From positions 170,054 through 234,053 of the forward strand of contig NZ_KZ626841.1 in assembly GCF_002911015.1 (NCBI RefSeq): DNA of 64,000 nucleotides. Direction: 5' to 3'. Each line of letters opens with the position of its first letter. Positions within the stretch are counted from its first letter, which is position 1. The translations under genes and the position numbers were made by a program. The notes under the pieces were generated by a model. The model had not been told where the DNA came from, did no database searches, and was given only the letters and a program-made list of their open reading frames with translations. This document shows, piece after piece, positions 24,698 through 32,665 of this stretch. The stretch comes from Streptomyces populi. Its GTDB lineage: Bacteria; Actinomycetota; Actinomycetes; Streptomycetales; Streptomycetaceae.

Positions 24698-25558
24698 TCA
24701 CCCCAGTTCGGCGAGGTCCTCGGCGGTCAGTTCGAGGGCACCGGCGGCGATGTTCTCCTCCAGGTGTGCCAGGGAGCCGGTGCCGGGGATGAGGAGGATG
24801 TTGGGCGACCGGGCCAGCAGCCAGGCCAGGGCCACCTGCGGTGTGGTCGCGTCGTGGCGTGCGGCCACGGCCTCCAGGTGCTCGGCGGTGACCGGCTGGA
24901 AGCCGCCGACCGGGAAGAAGGGGACGTAGGCGACCCCGGCCTCCGCGCAGGCGTCGACGAGGGGATCGTCGTCGCGCCGGGACAGGTTGTAGAGGTTCTG
25001 GACGCAGGAGATGGGCGCGATCTTGCGGGCCTCGGCGAAGTCGTCCGCCGAGATGTTGGAGATGCCCAGATGCCGGATCAGGCCCTCCTCGCGCAGCGCC
25101 AGCAGCGTCTCCAGCGGCTCGGCCAGGGACACGGCGTCGGCCCCGCCGAGGTCGCCCATCCGGAGGTTCACCACGTCCATCCGGTCCAGGCCGAGCGAGC
25201 GCAGGTTCGCCTCGACCCCCCGGCGCAGGTTGTCGGCCGTCAGGCCCGTCTTCTCGGCCGCGGGCAGGGCGATGTCGGCGCCCTCGACCAGCGCGCCCAC
25301 CTTGGTCACGATCACCAGGTCGTCCGGGTAGGGGTGCAGTGCCTCCCGGATCAGCTCGTTCGCCGACACCCCGTCACGCGCGTAGTAGTACGAGGTGTCG
25401 ATGTGGTTCACCCCGAGTTCCACGGCGCGGCGCAGGATCCCCAGTGAGGTGTCCCGGTCCGGCCGTTCGCCCCTCGGCCAGCCGGTCAGCTTCATCGCGC
25501 CGTATCCGATGCGCGCGACGTCCAAGTCGCCGCCGAGTTCCCATCGTTGAGTCGTCAC
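24698..25558 (-). CDS. Aldo/keto reductase
   Basis: The protein of about 286 residues has the AKR TIM-barrel sequence: IGYGAMKLTG, VNHIDTSYYYARDGVSANELIREAL with the catalytic Tyr, DDLVIVTKVG with the catalytic Lys, IRHLGISNISADDF, and the late NADP-binding NILLIPGTGSLAHLEENI. The usual catalytic His position (LLQLHxPD in many members) reads VVNLRMGD, so His appears to be Arg, which is seen in some subgroups and may alter activity. Start GTG 25558 has GGTGG just upstream; an ATG at 25570 is possible. It reduces carbonyls with NADPH; the substrate is unknown. It is upstream of the kinase gene by 127 bp. Confidence 0.9.
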   Translation of the reverse strand: MTTQRWELGGDLDVARIGYGAMKLTGWPRGERPDRDTSLGILRRAVELGVNHIDTSYYYARDGVSANELIREALHPYPDDLVIVTKVGALVEGADIALPAAEKTGLTADNLRRGVEANLRSLGLDRMDVVNLRMGDLGGADAVSLAEPLETLLALREEGLIRHLGISNISADDFAEARKIAPISCVQNLYNLSRRDDDPLVDACAEAGVAYVPFFPVGGFQPVTAEHLEAVAARHDATTPQVALAWLLARSPNILLIPGTGSLAHLEENIAAGALELTAEDLAELG

Positions 25559-25643
25559 GATCACCACCATAGACGCCGGGCGCAAGGCGATACCGGTGGC
25601 ACGGACCGCTGTCCGGGGGCTTCCGGTCCCGGCCGTCGCCGGG

Positions 25644-26699
25644 TCACAGGCTCCGCGCGGGCCAGTCCAGCAGCCGGGCGCCGATGACCGCGGTCTGCAG
25701 CGTGTAGCGGTGCGCCGGATCGGCGGGGTCGGCGCCGGTGAGCTGGTGGATGCGTTCGAGACGGTACGTCAGGGCCCGCACGCTCAAGGAGAGCCGACGG
25801 GCCGCCGCGGCGGCGACGCAGCCCGTGTCGAAGTACGCGGTGAGCGTGTCCAGGAGCGGCCGGGCGCCGCCGCGGGCGCCGGTGAGGGGACCGAGGGTGA
25901 CGAGGACCAGGTCGGTCATCGCCTGGCGGTCCCGGGTCAGCACCGGGTACACGAGCAGGTCGGCGGCGCGCAGCACGGGCGTGTCCAGGCCGAGCCGCTC
26001 GGCGAGTTCGAGGGCGTTCAGCGCCTCCTCGTAGGACTGGACGATCCCGCGGGGGCCGGGCTGGGAACGGCCGATCGCCACCTGTCCGCCGTCGGCCGCC
26101 GCGTGCGCCTGTTTCGCGAAGTGGGTGAGGACGTCGTCCTGTTCGCCGGGGGCGATGCACAGCATCCTGCCGTCCTTGGTGGTGAACAGGATGCTGCGGT
26201 CGCCGAAGCGGGCGATGAGCTCCCGTTCCACCTGGCGGGGCACCGGCGCCGACTCGTCGTAGACCGCCGGGCCCCGCGCGACGGCGACGGCGTGCGTGGG
26301 GGAGAGCCGCAGACCGAAACGCTCCGCGCGCTCGGCCAGACGGCCCAGGTCGCTGCGCCCGTAGAGCAGGTCGTCGATGAACTCGCGCCGGGCGGCCTCC
26401 TCCTTGCGCACGGCGAGGAGCTGGGCCCGGCCGTAGCCCTCGGTGAAGGCGTCGATGACCTGCTGGACCGTGGCGAGCGCGCGGTCGGCCGAACCGGGTG
26501 AGGCGGGCCAGGCGGCGCGGGCGGCGGAGAGGTGGGCGCTGACGAGGGCGGGCAGGCCGTGACCGGCGTCGGCGGCCCGTTCACCCAGGGCCCGTCGGGA
26601 CTCGATCTCGTCCCGGGTCAGGCGCCTGCCGGTGACGGAGACATCGGCCAGTATCCGGGCGTAGCCCTCCAGGTACTGCTCGGGTGTCTGCCGTTCCAT
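25644..26699 (-). CDS. CdaR/PucR-type transcriptional regulator
   Basis: The 351-residue protein has an N-terminal helical RsbRD-like sensing region (about 1-110), a GGDEF-like middle domain (about 130-245) and a C-terminal PucR HTH: LLDTLTAYFDTGCVAAAAARRLSLSVRALTYRLERIHQLTG (about 290-335). These regulators control catabolism of purines, sugar acids or amino acids, or stress genes. ATG 26699 has GGGGGA eight bases upstream and is preferred over an ATG at 26807. The target cannot be read; the neighbouring aldo/keto reductase, 58 bp downstream on the same strand, could be co-transcribed. Confidence 0.88.
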   Translation of the reverse strand: MERQTPEQYLEGYARILADVSVTGRRLTRDEIESRRALGERAADAGHGLPALVSAHLSAARAAWPASPGSADRALATVQQVIDAFTEGYGRAQLLAVRKEEAARREFIDDLLYGRSDLGRLAERAERFGLRLSPTHAVAVARGPAVYDESAPVPRQVERELIARFGDRSILFTTKDGRMLCIAPGEQDDVLTHFAKQAHAAADGGQVAIGRSQPGPRGIVQSYEEALNALELAERLGLDTPVLRAADLLVYPVLTRDRQAMTDLVLVTLGPLTGARGGARPLLDTLTAYFDTGCVAAAAARRLSLSVRALTYRLERIHQLTGADPADPAHRYTLQTAVIGARLLDWPARSL

Positions 26700-26842
26700 C
26701 AGTTCGTCCCCCGGTTCCTCGACGGCCCGGTGACGACTTCTCGGTGGTGACCGGCACACAGAGCCTAGGCAACACTGCCGGGAACCGGCAATGCGCATGC
26801 CATGCACGGGGATGCACGATGTCGGCGGGGAGCACGGCGGAC

Positions 26843-26890
26843 GGTCCTGTGCCGGACACCGGAAGGATCGAGGGTGTCCGGCACGGGACC
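26843..26890 (-). terminator. Hairpin terminator after the TetR gene
   Basis: An 18-bp stem with one G-U pair (26843-26860 with 26873-26890) closes a 12-base loop, 50 bases after the TetR stop on the minus strand. Confidence 0.8.
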
Positions 26891-26939
26891 CGGGCCGCCG
26901 GGGCCGCCGGCGTGTGCCCGGTCGGCAAGGATGCCGGAC

Positions 26940-27509
26940 TCAGGGGGCGGGCCAGTTCCGCAACAGGGCGTCGAGGGCGTCCATGACACGCGCCCAGCTT
27001 TCCTCCGAGTCGGGGGCGCTGTGGCTGAAGCCTCCGCTCATCTCCAGGCTCACATAGCCGTGGAACACGCTGCCCAGCATCCGGACCGCGTGGGTCTCGT
27101 CCGGTTCCGTGAGGTCGTACCCCCGCAGGATCGCGCGCATCATCCGCGCGTGCTTGACGCCCGCGCTCGCCGCCGCGGTCTCCGGGTCGAGTCTCAGTTG
27201 CGCGGCGGCGTAGCGGCCTGGGTGTTCCCGGGCGTAGTCGCGGTAGACGCCGGCGAAGGCGGTCAGGGCGTCCTTGCCGGCCCGCCCGGCCAGCGCGGCG
27301 GCTCCCCTCTCGGCGAGTTCGTCCAGGGCCAGCAGGGCGATCCGGGTCCTGAGGTCCTGCGAGTTCTTCACGTGCGAGTACAGGCTCGCCACCTTGACGT
27401 CGAACCGCCTGGCCAGCGCCGAGACGGTCACCTGATCGAAGCCGACCTCGTCGGCCAGTTCGGCCCCCGCCCGTGTCAGGCGTTCGGTGTTCAGCCCTAC
27501 GCGGCCCAT
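26940..27509 (-). CDS. TetR/AcrR family regulator (TetR_C WHG type)
   Basis: The 189-residue protein has an N-terminal HTH (VGFDQVTVSALARRFDVKVASLYSHVKNSQDL, about residues 22-55). The C-terminal domain contains YREHPGRYAA-like and VFHGYVSLEMSGGF motifs typical of the WHG subgroup. It starts at ATG 27509, divergent from the FBP/FusB-type gene. A perfect 25-bp palindrome fills the shared gap and overlaps this gene's own -35, so negative autoregulation and control of the divergent gene are likely. Confidence 0.92.
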   Translation of the reverse strand: MGRVGLNTERLTRAGAELADEVGFDQVTVSALARRFDVKVASLYSHVKNSQDLRTRIALLALDELAERGAAALAGRAGKDALTAFAGVYRDYAREHPGRYAAAQLRLDPETAAASAGVKHARMMRAILRGYDLTEPDETHAVRMLGSVFHGYVSLEMSGGFSHSAPDSEESWARVMDALDALLRNWPAP

Positions 27510-27534
27510 GTCCTTCCTCTCCTCGGCTTAATCG

Positions 27535-27566
27535 ATTATGCATTTGCCTAAAGCCTTTAGGCAAAT
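27535..27566 (-). promoter_or_regulatory. Perfect 25-bp TetR palindrome over the divergent promoter
   Basis: ATTTGCCTAAAG (27542-27553), a central C and CTTTAGGCAAAT (27555-27566) make a perfect dyad. On the minus strand TTGCCT (27564-27559), 18 bp and CATAAT (27540-27535) form the TetR gene's promoter; the palindrome covers the -35 and most of the spacer. Confidence 0.85.
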
Positions 27567-27579
27567 TACCGTGAGTCTT

Positions 27580-28071
27580 ATGAAGCCGTTGACCGAGCAA
27601 GAGATCCGTACCGCGTTCGTGAACTGCACCAAGGGCGAGGCCAAGCGCCTCTCCGTCCCGCGCGACCTGGCCGAGAGGCCCTGGGACGACCTGGACTACC
27701 TCGGCTGGCGGGACCCCCAGGCGCCCGACCGTGCCTATGTCGTGGCCGAGCTGGGCGACGGCCTCAAGGGCATCACGCTGCGCTGCCCCGGTACGACCGT
27801 GGGGCAGTTGCGGCGCAGCATGTGTTCCATGTGCGTGACCACCCACACCGGAGGTGTCTCCCTGATGGTCGCGCCCAAGGCGGGCAGGGCCGGTCAGCAG
27901 GGCAACTCGGTCGGTGCCTACATCTGTAGTGACCTCGCCTGTTCGCTGTACGTGCGGGGGAAGAGGGACGCGGGCGTCGGCGGGCGGCTCCACGAGTCGC
28001 TGACCCTGGAGGAGAAGATCCAGCGGACCGTGGCGAACCTCGCCGCGTTCGTCGCCAAGGTGACGGCCTGA
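27580..28071 (+). CDS. FBP/FusB-type elongation-factor-G-binding zinc finger protein
   Basis: The 163-residue protein matches the FBP domain family: opening LTEQEIRTAFVNCTKGEAKRLSVP, WDDLDYLGWRDP, and a C-terminal treble-clef-like zinc finger with CSMC and CSDLAC. Relatives of FusB bind elongation factor G, rescue it from fusidic acid and may aid ribosome recycling; whether this one confers resistance is not shown. ATG 27580 follows the TetR palindrome by 14 bases, and an upstream ATG at 27538 lies within the promoter. The divergent TetR suggests inducible expression. Confidence 0.88.
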   Translation: MKPLTEQEIRTAFVNCTKGEAKRLSVPRDLAERPWDDLDYLGWRDPQAPDRAYVVAELGDGLKGITLRCPGTTVGQLRRSMCSMCVTTHTGGVSLMVAPKAGRAGQQGNSVGAYICSDLACSLYVRGKRDAGVGGRLHESLTLEEKIQRTVANLAAFVAKVTA

Positions 28072-28103
28072 GCGGCGCTGTGCGGCGGCGGGGCACGGCG
28101 ACG

Positions 28104-28127
28104 GGCCGCGGCGCGAACGCCGCGGCC
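28104..28127 (+). terminator. Hairpin terminator after the FBP gene
   Basis: GGCCGCGGCG (28104-28113) pairs perfectly with CGCCGCGGCC (28118-28127) around CGAA, 32 bases after the FBP stop. Confidence 0.7.
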
Positions 28128-28135
28128 GTGGCACC

Positions 28136-28218
28136 GGACCTCACCGGCCCCCGCGGGACTTCACCGGCCCCCGCGGGACCTCACCTGTCGCTCTGCGGGA
28201 CCTCACCTGTCGTCGCGG
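28136..28218. repeat. Four-copy tandem repeat, 20-22 bp unit
   Basis: Units begin GGACCTCACC or GGACTTCACC at 28136, 28156, 28176 and 28198. The first two share CGGCCCCCGCG, the last two share TGTCG, so two sub-variants are present. The block lies between two convergent genes and has no coding frame I would trust. Confidence 0.8.
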
Positions 28219-28312
28219 TGCCGGAGACCGCCTGTGGGAGAGAGCCCACCCGCGGGATCGAAGAGGTCGCGCGGATGTCCAAGCGTCGTACGGTGGAACG
28301 GGGTTGAGCGGT

Positions 28313-28993
28313 TCAGTCGCCGGACGTCCCCGCCTCCGCCTTCACCGGCTGCTCCGCGCCCGGCGACGGCACCGACGCCTCTTCGGCGTCGACGGCCGTG
28401 TAGAACACGGAACTGCCCTGCTTGGCGCGGTGGACATGGCTCTTGGCCACCAGGTTCTCGAGGCTGGTCCGGACGACGTTGGTCTGGATGCGACGGTCGG
28501 GATGGGTCTGGCCCAGTGCCGTGGACACCTCCGCCGCGGAGCGCGGTTCCCGCTGCTCCGTGAGGTAGCGGCGGATGAGTTCGATGAGGGTGGGCTGGTC
28601 CGAGGTGGCCTTGGCCGCGGGCTTCTTGGCCGCGGAGGTCCGCGCCGCCGTGCTCTTCGCGGTGTCCGCCTTCTTGGTGTCGGCCTTCTTGGTGTCGGCC
28701 TTCCTCGTCCGTGCGCGCCTGCCTCCGGCGGACTTTGCGGCCGTCTTCTGACGGGGTACCGCGGGCGCCGCCGTCGGCTCGGGGCCGGTCTCGACGGGCG
28801 CGCTCGTGGCTCCCAACGCCTGGTGCAGGTTGGTGAGGACGGCGTGGTCGTGCCGCAGGGCGTTCAACTGCTCCTGCAACTCCTCCATTTCCGCGCCGAT
28901 GCGTTCTTGTTCCTTGGCATTGCGCTCCAGGTCGGCGACCACCTGGGCCGTGTACTGCGATGTCAGTCCGGTGGGAGTCTTGGTGTCGGGCAC
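28313..28993 (-). CDS. Coiled-coil, Lys/Ala-rich, winged-helix protein
   Basis: The 226-residue protein has three parts. Residues about 10-60 form a coiled coil (VVADLERNAKEQERIGAEMEELQEQLNALRHDHAVL). Residues about 80-130 are a histone H1-like basic stretch with KADTKKADTKKADT repeats. Residues about 132-205 form a winged helix (TLIELIRRYLTEQREPRSAAEVSTALGQ ... LVAKSHVHRAKQGSSVFYTA). This mix suggests a nucleoid-associated or DNA-binding regulator. GTG 28993 has GAGAGG upstream. I do not recognise a named family; the protein type is common in Streptomyces. Confidence 0.82.
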   Translation of the reverse strand: MPDTKTPTGLTSQYTAQVVADLERNAKEQERIGAEMEELQEQLNALRHDHAVLTNLHQALGATSAPVETGPEPTAAPAVPRQKTAAKSAGGRRARTRKADTKKADTKKADTAKSTAARTSAAKKPAAKATSDQPTLIELIRRYLTEQREPRSAAEVSTALGQTHPDRRIQTNVVRTSLENLVAKSHVHRAKQGSSVFYTAVDAEEASVPSPGAEQPVKAEAGTSGD

Positions 28994-29389
28994 GATGGGA
29001 CCTCTCTTCGGTGCGCGGTCGCCACATGAACACACGGGGAAAGCGCCGCGGGGCGGGGCGCGTTGGTGTTGACCGGCTGCATGGCTGGACGACCGCACGT
29101 GATGCGTATGCCCCGGCTTACAGATAGTACGGACAGTGTTGGCTCGTTGTTCCTTTCGCGTGACGGTTCGCCCCAAAGTGGAGGCCGGGCAGTGGTGCGT
29201 TATTGACTCCCCCGCGCGCCGCCGGGGTTGTGTGCCGGACACATGAAGTGTTGCCCGAACTCGTCCGCGGGACAGGTGTGGAGCCGTGATGTGCCGGGGC
29301 GCGGACGATGGTGCCGACTGCGCGGGCGGCTTCCGGGTACACGGCCGGGGAGAGGACATGGACGACGAGAGCGGAAGCGAGGTCGGGCG
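28994..29389. other. Divergent promoter gap of 396 bases
   Basis: No gene is supported. A lower-GC stretch around 29120-29220 should hold the promoters for the leftward winged-helix gene (TACTAT at 29129-29124 is a possible -10) and the rightward HATPase gene. A short frame from ATG 29358 overlaps the HATPase start in another frame and has no clear homology. Confidence 0.4.
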
Positions 29390-29809
29390 ATGGCGGTCAA
29401 GGCGATGGGCTGGGCGCACTCGTTCCCGGTTTCCGGAGGGGTGGCCGCCGGACGGCGCTGGACCCGTGGACACCTGGAGTCCCTGGCGTGGACGGCGGAG
29501 GAGCCCGAGACGGTGGACGCCGTCGTGCTGACGGTGTCCGAGCTGCTCACCAACGCCCACATCCACGCTCGCAGCGACGCGCATCTCGTTCTGACCTGGG
29601 ACGGCGACTGCCTGCACGTGAGCGTCCACGACGAGGACCCCGCCCTGCCGCTCCAGCGTGCCCCGGAGCCGGGAGCGGTGTCGGGCCGGGGGGTGGGGAT
29701 CGTGCGGATGCTCGCCGACGAGTGGGGCATGAAGTGCCAGCGGCACGGGAAGACGGTCACCGCGTGCTTCCGCCCGGCCGGCGCCCGACAGGGTGGTGAC
29801 GACGGCTGA
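29390..29809 (+). CDS. Small ATP-binding (HATPase) anti-sigma-like protein
   Basis: The 139-residue protein is a single GHKL domain: a leading beta segment, ESLAWTAEEPETVDAVVLTVSELLTNAHIHARSDAHLVLTW with the N box, VHDEDPALPLQ, and a well-preserved glycine box VSGRGVGIVRMLADEWGM. It ends with HGKTVTACF. It belongs to the RsbW-like group abundant in Streptomyces. The VHDEDPALP motif matches the WDSDPALP of the protein encoded at 2206-2691. ATG 29390 has GAGG eight bases before it. The sigma or anti-anti-sigma partner is not encoded nearby. Confidence 0.88.
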   Translation: MAVKAMGWAHSFPVSGGVAAGRRWTRGHLESLAWTAEEPETVDAVVLTVSELLTNAHIHARSDAHLVLTWDGDCLHVSVHDEDPALPLQRAPEPGAVSGRGVGIVRMLADEWGMKCQRHGKTVTACFRPAGARQGGDDG

Positions 29810-29979
29810 GACCCCTGTCTCCCGGGGCCGGGCCGCCCGGTCGCCGCCGGTGAATCGCGGTACGCCTCCACGACGGCCCGCCGTACGGCTCCCGGGGCGA
29901 CGGCCGTCGGCGCGCGGCGGGCCCGCACGTCCGGCCCACCCACCGGGCACGCTCATGGCCCGACGCCTATCGTGAACGG

Positions 29980-30504
29980 GTGAGTGGCTCCAGCGTTCCG
30001 CCTGAGAGCGGGGACGGCGCGGACCGGTCGGCGAGCCACCGGACCGACTACGCCGGCGCCATCTACGGCTCGATCCTGGCCGCCTCCGTGGTGGCCACGG
30101 CCGGAACGACAGGGGAGTACCCGCGGCTCCAGGCCATCGTGCTGCTGATGATCACCGGCCTGGTCTTCTGGGCGACCCACGTGTACGCGGAACTCGTCGG
30201 GGAACGCGTCGTCGGCCAGCGCTGGTCCCTGCGCCAGATCCGCCGGACCGCCGCGCACGAGTGGTCCATCGTCGAGGCGGCCACCCTGCCCGCCGCCGCG
30301 GTGGCCCTCAGCGCCGTGTTCGGGCTGAGCGTGAACACGGGCCTGTGGATCGCCCTGGGCATCGCGGTGGCCCAGCAGGTCATGTGGGCGTGTCTCGGAG
30401 CCGTCCGCGCGGGCGCCCCCCGCGGGCTGGTCGTCGCCGAGGGCTTCGTCAACCTGGCCCTCGGACTGATCATCGTGGCCGCCAAGGTCGTCCTGAAGCA
30501 CTGA
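29980..30504 (+). CDS. Small integral membrane protein, unknown function
   Basis: The 174-residue protein has about four helices: 26-42, 50-72, 97-115 with EAATLPAAAVALSAVFGLSV, and 118-137, and ends with GFVNLALGLIIVAAKVVLKH. The loop between helices 2 and 3 includes THVYAELVGERVVGQRWSLRQIRRTAAHEWSI, with His and Glu residues that recall small actinobacterial membrane proteins next to stress genes. No known family is certain. GTG 29980 starts just after the intergenic region. A heptanucleotide repeat overlaps the stop codon. Confidence 0.75.
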   Translation: MSGSSVPPESGDGADRSASHRTDYAGAIYGSILAASVVATAGTTGEYPRLQAIVLLMITGLVFWATHVYAELVGERVVGQRWSLRQIRRTAAHEWSIVEAATLPAAAVALSAVFGLSVNTGLWIALGIAVAQQVMWACLGAVRAGAPRGLVVAEGFVNLALGLIIVAAKVVLKH

Positions 30505-30533
30505 GCACTGAGCACTGGGTACTGAGCCCTGGG
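30499..30533. repeat. Five-copy heptanucleotide tandem repeat
   Basis: CACTGAG occurs at 30499 and 30506, followed by variants CACTGGG, TACTGAG and CCCTGGG up to 30533. It overlaps the last codon and stop of the membrane protein gene. Slippage here would change the C-terminus only slightly. Confidence 0.7.
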
Positions 30534-30652
30534 CGCCGGGACCCGCATGCCCGAAGACCCCGGCCCCGCATGCGCCGACCTCCCGGACCCCGGACGACTC
30601 GTTAGCCTGGAGCGGAGGGAGAGGCTCGGGTGACGGCCCAGAGGAGGCCGGT

Positions 30653-32584
30653 ATGGCCGGTACGGCAGACATGAATTCCGGGTCCGGAGCCGACGACGGG
30701 ACCCATGGCGTGCCCGGTGGCCCGTACGGCGACGACGGGACCCGCGGCGCGCCCGGTGGCCCGTACGGCACGGGCACTCCCCGCTACCTGCCGATCGCCG
30801 ACCACGGTCTGATCGGCGACCTGCGCAGCGCGGCCCTGGTCGGCACCGACGGCACCGTCGACTGGTACTGCTGTCCGCGCTTCGACGCGCCCAGTGTCTT
30901 CGCCTCGATCCTGGACGCCGACCGCGGCGGCCGCTTCGAACTCGCCGCGGACGTCCCCGCGCGTACGAAGCAGTTCTACTTCCCCGACACGAACGTGCTG
31001 ATCACCCGGTTCTTCGCGGACGACGGGGTCGGGGAGATCCAGGACTTCATGCCGGTCGTCGACGAGTCCCGCGAGGCCGACCGGCACCGTCTGATCCGCC
31101 GTGTGGTGTGCGTCCGCGGAACCCTGCCGTTCCGTGCGCGGGTGGCCCCCCGCTTCGCCTACGGGACGGTCCCGCACACCCTGCGCGTCGACGCCGGCCA
31201 TGCCGTCTTCTCCACACCCGCGCTCAAGCTGGCCCTGACCTCGACGGTGCCGATCGAGGCCGCGGGGTCCGACGTGTGGTCGCTGTTCAAGCTGCGCGAG
31301 GGGGAGACCGCCGTCTTCGCGCTCGACCGGATCACCGACGAGGTGGCACCGCGCTTCTGCGCCGTGACGGAGGCCGAGCGGGAGTTCAAGGCCACCGTGC
31401 GCTACTGGCGGCACTGGCTGTCGCAGTCGCGCTACCGGGGCCGCTGGCGGGAGATGGTGCACCGCTCGGCCCTCACCCTGAAACTGCTCACGTACGCCCC
31501 CACCGGCGCCATCATCGCCGCGCCGACCACCAGCCTGCCCGAGCGGATCGGCGGCGAGCGCAACTGGGACTACCGCTACGTGTGGATCCGCGACGCCGCC
31601 TTCTGCGTGTACGCCCTGCTGCGCCTCGGCTTCACCGACGAGGCCGAGGCGTTCATGGGCTTCCTGTCCGAGCACGTCCAGAGCGAAGTGCCGGAGGACA
31701 TCGGCCCCGACGGCCCGCTGCAGATCATGTACGGCATCGACGGGCGCCGTGAGCTGCCCGAACAGGAGCTGACCCATCTCGAGGGCTATCGCGGATCCGC
31801 ACCCGTACGGATCGGCAACGGCGCCGTCGGCCAGCTCCAGCTGGACATCTACGGCGCCCTGATCGACTGCCTCTACCTCTACGACAAGTGGGGCCAGCCG
31901 CTTTCCAGCGCGCACTGGGACAACATCCACGGACTGGTCGACTGGGTGTGCGAGCACTGGGACCAGCCCGACGAGGGTGTGTGGGAGACCCGAGGAGGCC
32001 GCAAACCCTTCCTCTACTCCCGTGTCATGTGCTGGGTGGCCATCGAACGTGCCATGCGGCTGGCCCGGCACCGCGGCCTGCCCGCCGACATCCTGCGCTG
32101 GGGCGACGCCCGCGACGCGATCTACCAGCGCATCATGAGCCAGGGCTGGTCCGCCGCCCGCAACGCCTTCACCCAGTGCGAGAGCAGCGACATCCTCGAC
32201 GCCTCGCTGCTCATGATGCCGCTGGGCAAGTTCATCTCCCCGACCGACCCGAAATGGCTCGCCACCCTCGACGCCCTGGGCGAGGACCTGGTCTCCGACT
32301 CCCTGGTCTACCGCTACGACCCGCAGACGAGCCCCGACGGCCTCGAGGGCGAGGAGGGCACCTTCTCGATCTGTTCGTTCTGGTACGTCGAGGCACTCAC
32401 CAGGGCGGGCCGGCTCGACGAGGCCCGGCTCGCCTTCGAGAAGATGCTCACCTACGCCAACCACCTCGGCCTGTACGCGGAGGAGATCGGCCACACCGGT
32501 GAACAGTGCGGCAACTTCCCCCAGGCCTTCACCCATCTCGCGCTGATCAGCGCCGCCTTCAACCTCGACCGCAGGCTCGGCTGA
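30653..32584 (+). CDS. Glycoside hydrolase family 15 protein (glucoamylase/trehalase-like)
   Basis: The 643-residue protein has the GH15 bacterial pattern. A beta-rich N-terminal domain starts RYLPIADHGLIGDLRSAALVGTDGTVDWYCCPRFDAPSVFASILD (about 44-90). The catalytic (alpha/alpha)6 barrel includes GGERNWDYRYVWIRDAAF and the late EEGTFSICSFWYVEAL. No signal peptide is seen, so it is probably cytoplasmic, like actinobacterial trehalases of this family. The extra N-terminus (residues 1-43) contains a duplicated DDGTxGxPGGPYG unit. ATG 30653 is the first start; some orthologs probably begin near residue 42. Substrate could be trehalose or maltose-type glucans. Confidence 0.92.
   Translation: MAGTADMNSGSGADDGTHGVPGGPYGDDGTRGAPGGPYGTGTPRYLPIADHGLIGDLRSAALVGTDGTVDWYCCPRFDAPSVFASILDADRGGRFELAADVPARTKQFYFPDTNVLITRFFADDGVGEIQDFMPVVDESREADRHRLIRRVVCVRGTLPFRARVAPRFAYGTVPHTLRVDAGHAVFSTPALKLALTSTVPIEAAGSDVWSLFKLREGETAVFALDRITDEVAPRFCAVTEAEREFKATVRYWRHWLSQSRYRGRWREMVHRSALTLKLLTYAPTGAIIAAPTTSLPERIGGERNWDYRYVWIRDAAFCVYALLRLGFTDEAEAFMGFLSEHVQSEVPEDIGPDGPLQIMYGIDGRRELPEQELTHLEGYRGSAPVRIGNGAVGQLQLDIYGALIDCLYLYDKWGQPLSSAHWDNIHGLVDWVCEHWDQPDEGVWETRGGRKPFLYSRVMCWVAIERAMRLARHRGLPADILRWGDARDAIYQRIMSQGWSAARNAFTQCESSDILDASLLMMPLGKFISPTDPKWLATLDALGEDLVSDSLVYRYDPQTSPDGLEGEEGTFSICSFWYVEALTRAGRLDEARLAFEKMLTYANHLGLYAEEIGHTGEQCGNFPQAFTHLALISAAFNLDRRLG
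30692..30769 (+). repeat. 39-bp in-frame duplication in the GH15 N-terminus
   Basis: Bases 30692-30730 are repeated at 30731-30769 with few differences. The copies encode DDGTHGVPGGPYG and DDGTRGAPGGPYG, ahead of the conserved GH15 domain. Confidence 0.85.
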
Positions 32585-32665
32585 CCCCTCGGGACCGCGG
32601 GCCCGGCCGGTGCCCGGGAGGGATGACAGCGCCCCCGGGACCGTGGCGGAGAGCGGTCCGCGCGC

